Assembly: GCA_002431395.1 (NCBI GenBank)
Contig: DJEU01000032.1
Location: forward strand, 1-64,000
DNA length: 64,000 bases
Origin: Lachnoclostridium sp. UBA5890
GTDB lineage: Bacteria > Bacillota > Clostridia > Lachnospirales > Lachnospiraceae
Direction of reading: 5' to 3'
The notes under the pieces: generated by a model
What the model saw: only the letters and a program-made list of their open reading frames with translations
Told to the model about the DNA's origin: nothing
Database searches by the model: none
Shown here: positions 1 to 8,840 of the stretch, piece by piece
How the letters are laid out: every line of letters starts with the position of its first letter
How positions within the stretch are numbered: position 1 is the stretch's first letter
Position numbers and translations under genes: made by a program

Positions 1-81
1 CTAACAAGTGTCAAAGATGGGATTATAGCATGAAGGTGATTATTTTTAAAGTTACTATTAATTTTATTAGTAAGTGTTTGA

Positions 82-477
82 CTAAATCTCTTTCTTATTA
101 TCAGAACCAGGTGTTGTGACAATTACTTTAGATGGACTAATGATAAGTGCACCCTTTGCAGTTGCTGCTCCATTGAACATCTTCTCTACCATAGCCTTAA
201 ATGTATCTACAACGGTTCCTTCCGTTACATATTCAGCAGTTCCTTTAATCTGATATCCTTCAAGGTTCTGTGCATCATATACGGAAATAGCAATTTTACC
301 ATCGTTTGCTTTCAGGTTGTTTAATGTTGTCTCAAGGAATACATCCCCAACAACAAGCTTTCCATCATCGGTGACATCTTTAAACGCAACAGGCACTACA
401 TTTGGTTCTCCATTTGCACATGTTGCAAGATCCCACATACCATTTTTTAATAATTTGATTACGGATTCATTTAACAT
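82..477 (-). CDS. Pyridoxamine 5'-phosphate oxidase-family FMN-binding protein
   Basis: This 131-residue cytosolic protein resembles the small single-domain split-barrel flavoproteins related to pyridoxamine phosphate oxidase. The N-terminal 'GMWDLATCANGEPNVVPV' stretch and the following 'VGDVFLETTLNNLKAN' are typical of the FMN-binding split barrel, and the length fits the family. Such proteins usually bind FMN or F420-like cofactors; the substrate cannot be read from the sequence. The start is set by an AGGAGG site about 8 bases before the ATG. It is the last gene before the window edge in a run of small, unrelated minus-strand genes. A different flavin-binding role is possible. Confidence 0.8.
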   Translation of the reverse strand: MLNESVIKLLKNGMWDLATCANGEPNVVPVAFKDVTDDGKLVVGDVFLETTLNNLKANDGKIAISVYDAQNLEGYQIKGTAEYVTEGTVVDTFKAMVEKMFNGAATAKGALIISPSKVIVTTPGSDNKKEI

Positions 478-613
478 TGAATATACCTCCTATTTTATGT
501 CTTTATAAGTTATTTGGTATACTCATATTATCAAATCAACTTCTAATTTAGAAGATATTAGTAAATTTATAAGTCACTATTTATTTTAATAGTGTATCCT
601 TCTTTCGCTCTTC

Positions 614-1024
614 TTACCCCCAATCACTTTCCGCTTCATCCAGTTTCTTTACCAGCATATCCTTAAGAACAATAAAAGCCGGAATAAAACTATCACGTAT
701 CAGCAGAATCATTTCATCAATTTCATCTTCATTATATATATGAACAGAAACATTGCGTTTTTTCAGCATTAGCAGCCATACCTCAGAATCATTGATAAAT
801 CCAATTTTATAACCAAGCTGTAAGATCTCACGAGGCGATCCGGTAGCAGCATCTTCCACACTATGCATTCTCATAATTTCATGCAATGCTTTCCATGCAA
901 GTTCAAAAGTTAGATTAAATTTTTCAATAATCCCTATTCGATATATATCATTTCTTTCTGCAAATTTAAAATCCGCATCTGCCAATATAGACAAACAATT
1001 TATAAAGTTTTCAAGCTTTTTCAT
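614..1024 (-). CDS. HI0074-family nucleotidyltransferase substrate-binding (HEPN-like) protein
   Basis: The 136-residue helical protein matches the HI0074 family, the substrate-binding partner of minimal nucleotidyltransferases (MNT/HEPN-type pairs). Diagnostic stretches are 'FNLTFELAWKALHEI', 'GSPREILQLGYKIGFI' and 'WLLMLKKRNVSVHIY'. In the family the partner nucleotidyltransferase is normally the adjacent gene; no such gene is present on either side here, so it appears to be an orphan. The ATG at 1024 is chosen because GGAGG stands five bases before it; a further upstream start is possible but has no ribosome site. Family membership is secure; function without a partner is unknown. Confidence 0.8.
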   Translation of the reverse strand: MKKLENFINCLSILADADFKFAERNDIYRIGIIEKFNLTFELAWKALHEIMRMHSVEDAATGSPREILQLGYKIGFINDSEVWLLMLKKRNVSVHIYNEDEIDEMILLIRDSFIPAFIVLKDMLVKKLDEAESDWG

Positions 1025-1067
1025 ATCAACCTCCGACACCAGCAACATTTCTTTTACTCCATCCAGT

Positions 1068-1535
1068 TTACCATACTTCCTCTATCCACTTTATACATTC
1101 TTGTCCCATAACAACGCGCTCTTTGGCACATTCTTCCGGAAATTGCTTCTCTGATTTCATAAAATATTCAATTGCTTTTCCACAATTTTCCAGTATCATG
1201 TGGCTCATATATTCAAAGCATATATGCTTATGCGGGTAGGCAAATTGATTGGCATTCAGGCGTTCTTCCATCTTTTCACAGCTTTCCTTGGACGGCCATA
1301 TCGTATCCACTTCCGTTGAAAACATCAAAATAGGTGCTTCTATTTTCTCAATCGTTATGATTGATTCGGGATTGATTTTTTCCCTGTGTTAATTGCAAGA
1401 ATATTAATTTCTTTTCCTTGATATGCAATCGCTGCCGGATAATACAATAAAAACTTTATCTTTTCTGCCAGCGACAGGATACAAAACACCATCTGCTTTA
1501 TGCAATGTTTTTTTTATAATTTCCGTATTTTTCAT
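1068..1535 (-). pseudogene. Decayed BAAT C-terminal-family acyl-CoA hydrolase/acyltransferase
   Basis: Reading down the minus strand from an ATG at 1535 (with an AGGAAGGG site before it), the first 36 codons look like the start of a BAAT_C-type alpha/beta hydrolase, 'ADGVLYPVAGRKDKVFIVLSGSD'-like, truncated here for length. The frame then breaks, pieces such as 'YQGKEINILAINTGK' appear in a second frame, and the C-terminal 90 residues ('IEKIEAPILMFSTEVDTIWP' onward) continue in another. The middle of the roughly 280-residue family, including the nucleophile region, is missing. The gene follows the methyltransferase stop by 21 bases, suggesting a former two-gene operon. The family includes bile acid-CoA:amino acid N-acyltransferase relatives; the original substrate is unknown. 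Confidence 0.75.
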
Positions 1536-1556
1536 TTTTAGAATCTGCCCTTCCTG

Positions 1557-2201
1557 CTATTCATCCTCTTTTCGTGCAACAAGATGCGCGCGGAAACCTT
1601 TCTGCTTCTCCATGGTCATCACCTTAAACCCGGCCTTTTCTGCCATGGCAATAAATTCAGAGACTTTACATATCTTCACATCTCCATGTCCAAACAGATT
1701 TGCCAGAGGCATTTCCAAATGGTTCATCAGCCAGACAACAAAATCCGATGATGTATAATCACGCAAAACCAGACGGCCGCCTTTTCTCAGGACACGATAT
1801 GCACTGTCAAAAAATGCCTGCGGGTTCGGATAGTGATGAAAACTGTTAGAACAGATAACCGCGTCAAAAGAAGCTTCTTCAAAAGGCAGATTTTCACTGT
1901 CTCCCACAACAAATTCCGTATTAGAAAGTTTCTTATCCTGAGCCACCTGAATCATCCCCGGAGTAAGATCAAGTCCCACATATTGTTTGTCCGGATATTT
2001 CTCATGAAGTAACTGAATCATTGGTCCTGTTCCGCAGCCACAGTCCAGCACGTCATGAAATTCTTCTTTTTCCAGCTCTGCCAAAATCGGTGGATAATCC
2101 TCTTTGCACATTTCATAAATCCCGGCATGTCCACTGTCGTAAACTTTCGCTGCCTGCGTAAATTCTTTGATAGAAAGCTGTTTGTATTTTTCCGGTGTCA
2201 T
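1557..2201 (-). CDS. Class I SAM-dependent methyltransferase (Methyltransf_11/UbiE-like)
   Basis: The 214-residue protein has the class I methyltransferase core: motif I 'VLDCGCGTGPMIQLL' near residue 50, the acidic 'YVGLDLTPGMIQVA' strand, 'LPFEEASFDAVICSNSFHHY' as the post-I/II region, and 'AYRVLRKGGRLVLRDY' as motif III. It transfers a methyl group from S-adenosylmethionine to an unknown small molecule. GGGGG stands seven bases before the ATG. The decayed BAAT-family gene lies 21 bases downstream, so the two were probably transcribed together. No membrane segments or fused domains are visible. Confidence 0.85.
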   Translation of the reverse strand: MTPEKYKQLSIKEFTQAAKVYDSGHAGIYEMCKEDYPPILAELEKEEFHDVLDCGCGTGPMIQLLHEKYPDKQYVGLDLTPGMIQVAQDKKLSNTEFVVGDSENLPFEEASFDAVICSNSFHHYPNPQAFFDSAYRVLRKGGRLVLRDYTSSDFVVWLMNHLEMPLANLFGHGDVKICKVSEFIAMAEKAGFKVMTMEKQKGFRAHLVARKEDE

Positions 2202-2314
2202 AATGTTTCCCCCTTCATATGATGTATTAGTTAGTTTCCTCTAACCAATATATCATAAAGTCCGGGAAAAGTCAAAACAGAACACCTCGTGATCCCTTAT
2301 AAATCACTTTATCA

Positions 2315-3235
2315 TTAAAATTGCTCCTCCATAAACTTAATTATAATCTCTTGAATCTCCTCCGTCCAAAACTCACTTCCACCATGATCCGCACCCTCAA
2401 GAAGATACAGTTTTACCTCTTTACCACATTGTTTGAATCTGTTATATACTTCGACACTGACACGCGGATTGATTGTCCTGTCCTTCGTTCCATGAAACAT
2501 CAATACCGGTGGTAATTCCGTATCTTCGTCAACATTGCACTCCACAGACATTTTTTTGCACAACTCTGTGTGTTCACGCAGATTAACACCACCCATCTGC
2601 TTTCCTTCCGGGCTATCCGGCAGGTGGTGATTTATCGTGCTTGGCATTCCATCTTCAAGCATTACACTGCATGCACCATAAAATGAAATAATACCTTTTA
2701 CATCTGCGTTTATTCCAGGGTAAAGATTGGTATCCTCATCATCGTCTTTAATAATCTGCGAAAACATTGCCGCATGTCCTCCCGATGAATCTCCTCCAAC
2801 AAACAGCTTCTCTGTATCAGCCATATATTCCGCACCATGCATTTTCATAAAACGGATTGCATTTCTTGTATCAAGTGCAACCGCCGGAAATGTGGCAATC
2901 TCTGAATTCCTGTATTCTACAACTGCTATGATATATCCCTTTTCGGCAAGTCTGGCAAGTAATCCAATCTTTTCACTAACATTCTGTTTCAGCCATGCTG
3001 ACCCCTGAACATATACGAGACAGGGATATGTTCTCTCTTTATTGTCATTCTGGATATTACGAGTCTGCGGTGTGATAATCTGCAAATGCAATGGAACTCC
3101 ATCTATATTTGCATATTCAACATTAGAATATATGTAAGTTCCCATCTCGTCTCCACTTGTATGGATTCTTACCGCTCCGTCCACATATTCATCAAAAGAC
3201 GGATATTCCTCATATGTCCATTTCTTAATCTCCAT
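2315..3235 (-). CDS. Alpha/beta hydrolase (acyl-esterase-like)
   Basis: The 306-residue protein is an alpha/beta hydrolase of the BD-FAE/carboxylesterase type. The nucleophile elbow is 'GGDSSGGHAAM' near residue 153, the acid is probably the aspartate in 'MFHGTKDRTINP', and the histidine is in 'EGADHGGSEFW'. The oxyanion-loop position reads 'YVQGSAW' rather than the HGGG of hormone-sensitive-lipase relatives. There is no signal peptide, so it should be cytosolic. The ATG at 3235 is preferred to an upstream ATG because AAGGAAGG precedes it closely. The natural ester is not apparent. Confidence 0.85.
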   Translation of the reverse strand: MEIKKWTYEEYPSFDEYVDGAVRIHTSGDEMGTYIYSNVEYANIDGVPLHLQIITPQTRNIQNDNKERTYPCLVYVQGSAWLKQNVSEKIGLLARLAEKGYIIAVVEYRNSEIATFPAVALDTRNAIRFMKMHGAEYMADTEKLFVGGDSSGGHAAMFSQIIKDDDEDTNLYPGINADVKGIISFYGACSVMLEDGMPSTINHHLPDSPEGKQMGGVNLREHTELCKKMSVECNVDEDTELPPVLMFHGTKDRTINPRVSVEVYNRFKQCGKEVKLYLLEGADHGGSEFWTEEIQEIIIKFMEEQF

Positions 3236-3297
3236 ACGGATTCCTTCCTTTCTCGGTATTCTATACCGATACATCAATAGTATTGTGAACTAACCTA

Positions 3298-3483
3298 TTA
3301 CCATTTTTGACAAGTGTAGCTTCCACCAAATATTTCATATATCATTTTTTCTTCCGGAGACATCATTGCTTCATTCTGAATTACTCCTTCTAACCAGCCT
3401 TTTTCTTTCAACGCCTTATATTATTTGCTATTGGTATTGATACCATTATACATATTACCAAATCCGTTAATATTCATCGACAT
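3298..3483 (-). pseudogene. Small unidentified ORF interrupted by an in-frame stop
   Basis: From an ATG at 3483 (AAGGAG eight bases upstream) a glycine- and asparagine-rich start 'MSMNINGFGNMYNGIN' runs 20 codons to a TAA, then continues in the same frame for 40 codons, including 'LKEKGWLEGVI' and 'SPEEKMIYEIFGGSY', ending at a TAA at 3298. The uninterrupted frame on both sides of one stop suggests a recently broken gene or one with an internal deletion. I do not recognise the family with confidence; similar N-termini occur in small hypothetical proteins of clostridia. Confidence 0.5.
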
Positions 3484-3601
3484 ATAAAAATCTCCTTGTA
3501 AATAGACTAAAACTCCGTTTAAAATCAAATCAATACTATATGAAATATATCGTCATAAATCTCCGAAAAATAAACAAGGCAGTTCCACAACTTCCGGTTT
3601 A

Positions 3602-4012
3602 TCAACCGGTATATGCATCTTCAACAGTATTTTTAAAATTCTGTTTTTCTAACCAATCTTTTTCTTCCTCGGTTTCAGGAATATCAATCCTTTCGATTTT
3701 AAAAATGACGGGTCTTGTTCCATCATTACAACACGTAATCATCATTCGCTCATCATTTGTCCATTTATGCATAATTGAACCACCTTGTAATGCTGTATAA
3801 ACATATCTGCTGACGGCATCCCATGCTTCACCACAAAATTCTCCATTCATCAAATGATAAAAATCGTCTCTTTCCGGTGTACGTTTTAAGATAAAGGTAT
3901 CTCCCGCTTTAAAGCAGGGACATGGACCTGACTTAGGGTCTGCTAAATATTTTTCCTGTAATTCCGGAAATACTTTTGTTTCTAATACAGTTATTTTACA
4001 CTCATGTCTCAT
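3602..4012 (-). CDS. TIGR04076-family protein
   Basis: The 136-residue protein resembles TIGR04076, a family of small proteins of unknown function with several conserved cysteines. Visible marks are 'CKITVLETKVFPELQEKYL', 'GPCPCFKAGDTFIL' and 'FCGEAWDAVSRYVYTALQGG'. The start at 4012 is preferred because AGGTG stands eight bases before that ATG; a GTG four codons upstream overlaps the ribosome site. The cysteines could bind metal or take part in redox chemistry, but this is conjecture. It lies between the truncated Nudix gene and the interrupted small ORF. Confidence 0.7.
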   Translation of the reverse strand: MRHECKITVLETKVFPELQEKYLADPKSGPCPCFKAGDTFILKRTPERDDFYHLMNGEFCGEAWDAVSRYVYTALQGGSIMHKWTNDERMMITCCNDGTRPVIFKIERIDIPETEEEKDWLEKQNFKNTVEDAYTG

Positions 4013-4111
4013 TAAAAATTTCACCTCAACTAATTATTCAACTGAATTTTCTATTTCTGCTACCATACCATGATACCAAAGTTACAAAATAGACTTCTCT
4101 TTCTGTTTGTT

Positions 4112-4321
4112 TTATTTGGTTTCTTCCGCAATTTCCCGAATACAACACTCTTCATCACTTTCGCCGTTTTCCAAACCTCCGCCTGGAATCATCCACTGAT
4201 CTGTTTTTGTTTCATAGGAAAGCAAGATATTTTCTCCATCTATAACGATTCCTCTACAAGCAGTTCTGGTTTTATCCCAATTACCAAAATAATTTTCTCC
4301 AACAATATCTATAATTTTCAT
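4112..4321 (-). pseudogene. Nudix hydrolase, truncated right after the Nudix box
   Basis: Residues from 'MKIIDIVGENYFGNWDKTR' onward form the first half of a Nudix domain and include the Nudix box 'GGGLENGESDEECCIREIAEETK', given here by its key residues: two glycines, Glu, and the REIAEE signature. A stop codon follows immediately, so about 60-70 residues of the normal domain are absent, and no recognisable continuation appears in other frames in the 90 bases before the next gene. The start at 4321 has GGAGG ten bases upstream. The box itself is intact, but the fold is unlikely to form, so I treat it as broken. Confidence 0.7.
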
Positions 4322-4449
4322 GTTCTTGTATCCTCCAATCAATTTCAACTCTTATTTTCACGAATAAAGTTCTTCATATGGTTCCGTTTTTGCTAACACA
4401 AGATACAAAAATACTTGACCACAACAAGCTTTCCTTTCGTCAAACTGCA

Positions 4450-4499
4450 AAAATAACAGCACTGCATGTCGCTTATACAACATACAATGCCGTTATTTT
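4450..4499 (-). terminator. Stem-loop downstream of tmRNA, candidate terminator
   Basis: Arms AAAATAACAGCA (4450-4461) and TGCCGTTATTTT (4488-4499) pair with one mismatch around a loop of about 26 bases. On the minus strand it lies 115 bases past the tmRNA 3' end and ends in a T run, so it could terminate ssrA transcription. The rest of 4322-4614 shows no coding frame or recognisable element. Confidence 0.45.
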
Positions 4500-4614
4500 A
4501 ATTCCATCAATATACTAAACAAAATATATTTTCGTATACAATATATCTGATTAGTTTTAGAGGTACTGAGTCTCCCAAAGATATATCTCTGGTGTTCGCC
4601 TCAGACTCATTTAG

Positions 4615-4954
4615 TGGACCTGGCGGGAATCGAACCCGCGTCCAAACCGGAATCCCATGTACTTCTACTATCATAGTTCATTTTTTTACATTCCCTCTGC
4701 CTGACGAGAATGAACACCCTTCAGGTTTTAGTAGCTTCATGATACGCCCATGCACGCAAAGCTTAATGCATGTCGTTTCCTACATCGTTGATGCCTGGGT
4801 CTTAAAGTGTAGGTGCCTTAAGTCAGACAGCTGCCATTAGGCAGCGTATGCTAAATTATCTTCAGCGTTTAATTTTAATCCATGTTTTAACGTGGTCACG
4901 GTCCACGGATAGCTTCTCCATCTTCAGCCGGCCTGTCGAAACCAGTACAAGCCC
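4615..4954 (-). ncRNA. ssrA: tmRNA (ssrA)
   Basis: This is the transfer-messenger RNA that rescues stalled ribosomes. The 5' end GGGCUUG (4954-4948) pairs with CAGGUCC near the 3' end (4622-4616), closing the tRNA-like acceptor stem, with an A discriminator at 4615. The T-arm GGGTTCGATTCCC and the conserved CTGGTTTCGACAGG just after the 5' end are clear. The tag frame at 4866-4837 reads AEDNLAYAA followed by TAA. The bases after the discriminator are CTA, so the CCA end is not encoded and must be added. Length is about 340 nt, normal for the family. Confidence 0.95.
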
Positions 4955-4968
4955 GTACTGTGATAGCA

Positions 4969-4997
4969 ATCATAGCAGACAATGTAGCATTTGTCAA
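4969..4997 (-). promoter_or_regulatory. ssrA promoter
   Basis: On the minus strand TTGACA (4997-4992), a 17-base spacer and TATGAT (4974-4969) form a near-consensus promoter. The expected start is only about 8 bases before the mature tmRNA 5' end. Confidence 0.8.
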
Positions 4998-5015
4998 GAC
5001 TTAATATACACTTTT

Positions 5016-6695
5016 TTACACTTCGTAAACATTTTCTATCACATCGGCTACTTTCATCGTGGATTCGCGGTGTGATACGAGGACGATCGTCTTTCCTTCG
5101 CTGCATTCTTTCAAGGATTTTAATATAATTCCTTCATTGAGAGAATCGAGATTGCTCGTCGGCTCATCCAGCAAAATAAATGGGGCATTGTGAAGGAACG
5201 CACGGGCAATGCCGATTCGCTGCTTCTCTCCACCGGATAACGTGTCCCCGAGTTCTCCGACTTCCGTATCGTAGCCATTCGGAAGAGACAGGATAAATTC
5301 ATGCAGAGACGCCTTTTTCGCCGCTTCTTCGATTTCCTCACGGGAGGCACCCGGTTTTCCTATCGCGATATTGTTTGCGATCGAATCATGAAAAAGATCC
5401 GTTTCCTGCGTTACAAAACTCTGGGCTTCCCGCAATACTTCAGTCTCTATGTGACGCACATCCTTTTCTCCGATCCGGATCTCGCCGTCGCCGACATCCC
5501 AGAAACGCATCAGCAGTTTCAAAATCGTAGATTTTCCACAACCGCTTCTGCCATGAATTCCGGTGATCTTTCCGGGAGCAATGTGCAGATTATAGTGCTT
5601 TAAAATCTCCTCTTTCCCATAGGAAAAAGATACATCACAAAAACGTGCCTCGGTACAATTTTCAGCAGAAACCGCTTCGGAATCGCCGGAGAGCACCTCT
5701 TCTACCATCGGTTTTTCTTCCATCAAAGACAAGACACGTTCTCCGCTTGCCAATGTCTGGTTCAGATTATTGGAAAGACTTGCCAGTGCAACCACCGGTC
5801 CAAAGGAACCCATCATAGCGATCGTTGAAAGAAGAACCCCTTCAAAATCTGTCTGGCCTTTTCCATTCAGCCATGTCATCATCAAAAACATTCCGATCGA
5901 AGCGACGAGAATCACACCATTGGTCGCCGCCCGCTGGTGTCCTTCCTGCTTACTCAAAGTAAACTGCAGTTTTCCAAGCTCCGAAGACTTTTCTTCCATT
6001 TCCTTTCTTCGCGTCTCGCCTCTGTCGTATTGTAGAATTTCTTCCATTCCACGAAGAGAGCTGAGCACAAATCCATTCAGTTTTCCAAAGCCGCTTCGAA
6101 ACTGCATTCCGATCTCTCCACCTTTTTTTCCGTTCCAAAGAGGGATCAGCACGCCGACTACGAGATACGCTGCCAGCGCATAAATTCCGGCAAGCCAATG
6201 ATACCTCGCCAGGAAAACAACCATACAGGCAGAAGTAAGCACTGCGATCGCAATCGGCGAAATCGTGTGCGCGTAAAACACTTCCAATAACTCGATATCC
6301 GTGGTAATAATCGAGATCAGGTTTCCCTTGTCTCTTCCTTCCAATTTGGCAGGGCATAATTTACGCAAAACCGCAAACACTTTATGACGGATAATCGCAA
6401 GCAGTTTAAAGGCTATGAAATGATTGCAGTATTGTTCCGCATAATGCAGGATTCCACGCATTACCGCCAAAACCGCCATCAAGATCATGCAGTTTCTTAT
6501 AGAAACACCCATCGCTTGAACGCCGGATTCCATTCCCCATACGAGAATCTTTCCCGCCAGAATCGTGAGAAAGATTGCACACAGATACCCTGCTGTCCCG
6601 AGAAGGATCGCAAGAAGCATAATATGTAACAACGGTTTAACAAACAAGATCAGCTGTCCCATGATCTGAATTGCACTTCGTCTCTTCTTCTCCAT
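5016..6695 (-). CDS. CydC-like ABC transporter, fused permease and ATPase (heme operon)
   Basis: The 559-residue half transporter has about six N-terminal membrane helices (residues 10-300) followed by an ABC ATPase with Walker A 'GRSGCGKSTI', Q-loop region, signature 'TLSGGEKQRIGIARAF' and Walker B 'FILLDEPTSNLD'. It pairs with the gene just upstream, whose end it overlaps by 59 bases, so the two form a heterodimer. The pair resembles the CydDC family, which has been linked to thiol and heme transport. The start is at 6695, where AAAGGAGG precedes the ATG; the longer frame lacks a ribosome site. It is the last gene of the heme operon; no clear terminator separates it from ssrA. Direction and substrate of transport are inferred only. 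Confidence 0.8.
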   Translation of the reverse strand: MEKKRRSAIQIMGQLILFVKPLLHIMLLAILLGTAGYLCAIFLTILAGKILVWGMESGVQAMGVSIRNCMILMAVLAVMRGILHYAEQYCNHFIAFKLLAIIRHKVFAVLRKLCPAKLEGRDKGNLISIITTDIELLEVFYAHTISPIAIAVLTSACMVVFLARYHWLAGIYALAAYLVVGVLIPLWNGKKGGEIGMQFRSGFGKLNGFVLSSLRGMEEILQYDRGETRRKEMEEKSSELGKLQFTLSKQEGHQRAATNGVILVASIGMFLMMTWLNGKGQTDFEGVLLSTIAMMGSFGPVVALASLSNNLNQTLASGERVLSLMEEKPMVEEVLSGDSEAVSAENCTEARFCDVSFSYGKEEILKHYNLHIAPGKITGIHGRSGCGKSTILKLLMRFWDVGDGEIRIGEKDVRHIETEVLREAQSFVTQETDLFHDSIANNIAIGKPGASREEIEEAAKKASLHEFILSLPNGYDTEVGELGDTLSGGEKQRIGIARAFLHNAPFILLDEPTSNLDSLNEGIILKSLKECSEGKTIVLVSHRESTMKVADVIENVYEV

Positions 6696-8445
6696 TGTAA
6701 TCCTCCTTTCCAAGCTTGATATTTCCATATTCTTCCAATTGCCGCTGACTGTCAAATAATCTCTCGTAAGCACCCTTTTTCTGCATCAATTCTTTATGTG
6801 TTCCCTGTTCGACGATCTGCCCTTGCTGCATCATTAAAATGCAGTCCGAATCGATTACATTAAACAGGCGGTGCGAAATAAGAAACACCGTTTTTTCGCC
6901 TGCTATTTTATGAATGACATCCATGATCATTGCTTCACTTTCTGCATCAATATTGGAAGTCGCCTCATCAAAAATATAGATTTCCGTGTCATGCAATAAC
7001 GCTCTCGCTAAGGCAAGACGCTGTCTCTGTCCGCCGGAAAGATTGGTGCCGCCTTCCCGGATTTCTGTGTCCAGCCCCTGCTTTTGTTCCACAAATTCCT
7101 TCAAATTTACTTTTTCCAGTGCTTCCCACAAACTCTCGTCGGATGCATTTGGTGCTGCAAACAACAGATTGTCACGGATTGTCCCGGAAAACAGGTAGCT
7201 GTCATGTTTGATGACCGTGATATGATTTACCAGTTCTTTCATCGGCAGATCTCGGACTTCCACGCCACCGAAACCGATCCAACCTTCGTAATTTTCATAT
7301 TTTCCGGAAAGCAGGGATGCCAGTGTACTCTTTCCACAGCCCGAACTTCCTACGATAGAGATAAAAGATCCCGGTTTTACCTCCAAAGCGATATCCCGTA
7401 AAATCTTTCGCTCCGGCGTGTAAGAAAAATTCAGATTCTGTACCTGAAGTTCTGAACCGGTCCACATTTTCTTCTGTTTCTTTTCCGGTTCCGGAAGATC
7501 GAGAAGAGAAAAAATCTTATCACTTGCCGCCATACCATTCATTGCTATATGGAAAAAGGATCCCAAAAGGCGAAGCGGGATAAAAAATTCACTTGCCAGC
7601 AAGATCACGCACAATGCCTGTGACAGCGAGATTCTTCCCTGTAAAAACTCATTGGCTGCCACGATCATTCCAATGGCCGCACCGCCATATGCGATAATGT
7701 CCATCACACTCGTTGAATTTAACTGCATCGTCAGCACTTTCATCGTGATCCTGCGAAAATGAATGGCTTCTTCGTCCATTTCTTCTGCTTTCTTTTCATC
7801 TGCCTGATAGATTTTTAAGGTCGTCATTCCCTGCAGACTTTCCAAAAAAGAATCTCCCAGTTTCGTATAACTTCCCCAGTATTTTTTCAAAAGCCGTCCT
7901 GCAATCTTTTGCACCAGCACGATAGAAATCGGGATCAACGGTACACATAGGAGCAGCACAATACTTGCTTTCCAGCTTGCCGAAAGGGAAAGAACGATAA
8001 ATAACGTAATCGGAGCCAGCAGACTATAAAATAACTGCGGCAGATATTTTCCAAAATAAATTTCCAACTGTTCCACGCCTTCCGTCGATAATTGTACCAC
8101 TTCCGACGTTGCCATTTTTTCATAATAATTTCTTCCAAGGCGAAGAATCTTATCAAAAATTTTGTCACGGAGAACACGTTTTACGTCCACACTTGCCTTG
8201 TAGGAGGCCTTTGCTGCCATATTGTCGCAGAGAATGCGGATCACGATTGCTGCAAAAATAGTAATTATTCTTAGGATTCCATTTTGCCCTGTGACCACAT
8301 GTCCCTCATATAGCATCTGCAGCAGACCGGTAATGGAAAATACGAGGATGATCTGTGCTGCCAGAGAGAGCCATTGCCAGAAAACCTGCCAGCCGATATA
8401 CCGTTTTGACTTTGACAAAAGCCGGATCAATCTTACCTTTATCAT
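6637..8445 (-). CDS. CydD-like ABC transporter, fused permease and ATPase (heme operon)
   Basis: The 602-residue half transporter has an N-terminal six-helix domain (about residues 15-310) and a C-terminal ATPase with Walker A '[10 protein letters not shown]', signature '[17 protein letters not shown]' and Walker B '[12 protein letters not shown]'. Its start overlaps the stop of the DUF454 gene as ATGA, and GGAGG lies upstream, which fixes the start at 8445. Its last 20 residues extend over the ribosome site and first codons of the CydC-like partner, indicating strict translational coupling. Placement at the end of a heme-uptake operon suggests movement of heme or a thiol that keeps heme reduced; this is inference. 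Confidence 0.8.
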   Translation of the reverse strand: MIKVRLIRLLSKSKRYIGWQVFWQWLSLAAQIILVFSITGLLQMLYEGHVVTGQNGILRIITIFAAIVIRILCDNMAAKASYKASVDVKRVLRDKIFDKILRLGRNYYEKMATSEVVQLSTEGVEQLEIYFGKYLPQLFYSLLAPITLFIVLSLSASWKASIVLLLCVPLIPISIVLVQKIAGRLLKKYWGSYTKLGDSFLESLQGMTTLKIYQADEKKAEEMDEEAIHFRRITMKVLTMQLNSTSVMDIIAYGGAAIGMIVAANEFLQGRISLSQALCVILLASEFFIPLRLLGSFFHIAMNGMAASDKIFSLLDLPEPEKKQKKMWTGSELQVQNLNFSYTPERKILRDIALEVKPGSFISIVGSSGCGKSTLASLLSGKYENYEGWIGFGGVEVRDLPMKELVNHITVIKHDSYLFSGTIRDNLLFAAPNASDESLWEALEKVNLKEFVEQKQGLDTEIREGGTNLSGGQRQRLALARALLHDTEIYIFDEATSNIDAESEAMIMDVIHKIAGEKTVFLISHRLFNVIDSDCILMMQQGQIVEQGTHKELMQKKGAYERLFDSQRQLEEYGNIKLGKEDYNGEEETKCNSDHGTADLVC

Positions 8446-8831
8446 ACGTTTTTTTCCTCCTTTTCCGTCGCAACTCGGAACATAAAATACCACACGTGGC
8501 AGATCCAGACAAGCAACAGACAAATTCTTCCAATCGGCACATTTTTCATACACAGAAATCCAATGACCATAATCACCGTAACACTGCCTAATATAGTAAG
8601 TTTACTCTGCAATGTCATACTCCGTTTCTGCACAAACGCAGCCAGATGCTTTTGATACAGGCGGCTTCCCACAAACCAGTCATGAAGCCTCTTTGAACTT
8701 TTTGCAAAGCAGAAAACGGTCGCCATATAAAAGGGAACCGTCGGCAATATCGGCAGTATTATCCCTATCGTTCCAAGCCCCAGGCATAAAAACCCAAGGA
8801 ACAGCCAGATTATTTTTACAGATTGTCTCAT
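8442..8831 (-). CDS. DUF454 (YbaN-like) small membrane protein
   Basis: The 129-residue protein fits DUF454: N-terminal helix '[20 protein letters not shown]', then the conserved '[20 protein letters not shown]', '[16 protein letters not shown]' and two C-terminal helices. It is an integral membrane protein with three or four helices. GGAGG stands five bases before the ATG, nine bases after the ATPase gene, and the end overlaps the next start as ATGA. The function of the family is unknown; here it is embedded between a heme importer and a CydDC-like pair, so a role in heme handling at the membrane is a fair guess. Confidence 0.85.
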   Translation of the reverse strand: MRQSVKIIWLFLGFLCLGLGTIGIILPILPTVPFYMATVFCFAKSSKRLHDWFVGSRLYQKHLAAFVQKRSMTLQSKLTILGSVTVIMVIGFLCMKNVPIGRICLLLVWICHVWYFMFRVATEKEEKNV

Positions 8832-8840
8832 CGGTTCCTC

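Noticed and set aside
4561..4614. Intrinsic terminator directly after tmRNA
   Set aside because: GAGTCT/AGACTC repeats are present, but the stem is interrupted and has no T run; the stem-loop at 4450-4499 is better.
4592..4840. Plus-strand frame with 'GPGGNRTRVQTG' start
   Set aside because: It is the antisense of tmRNA, a well-known false gene call over ssrA 3' ends.
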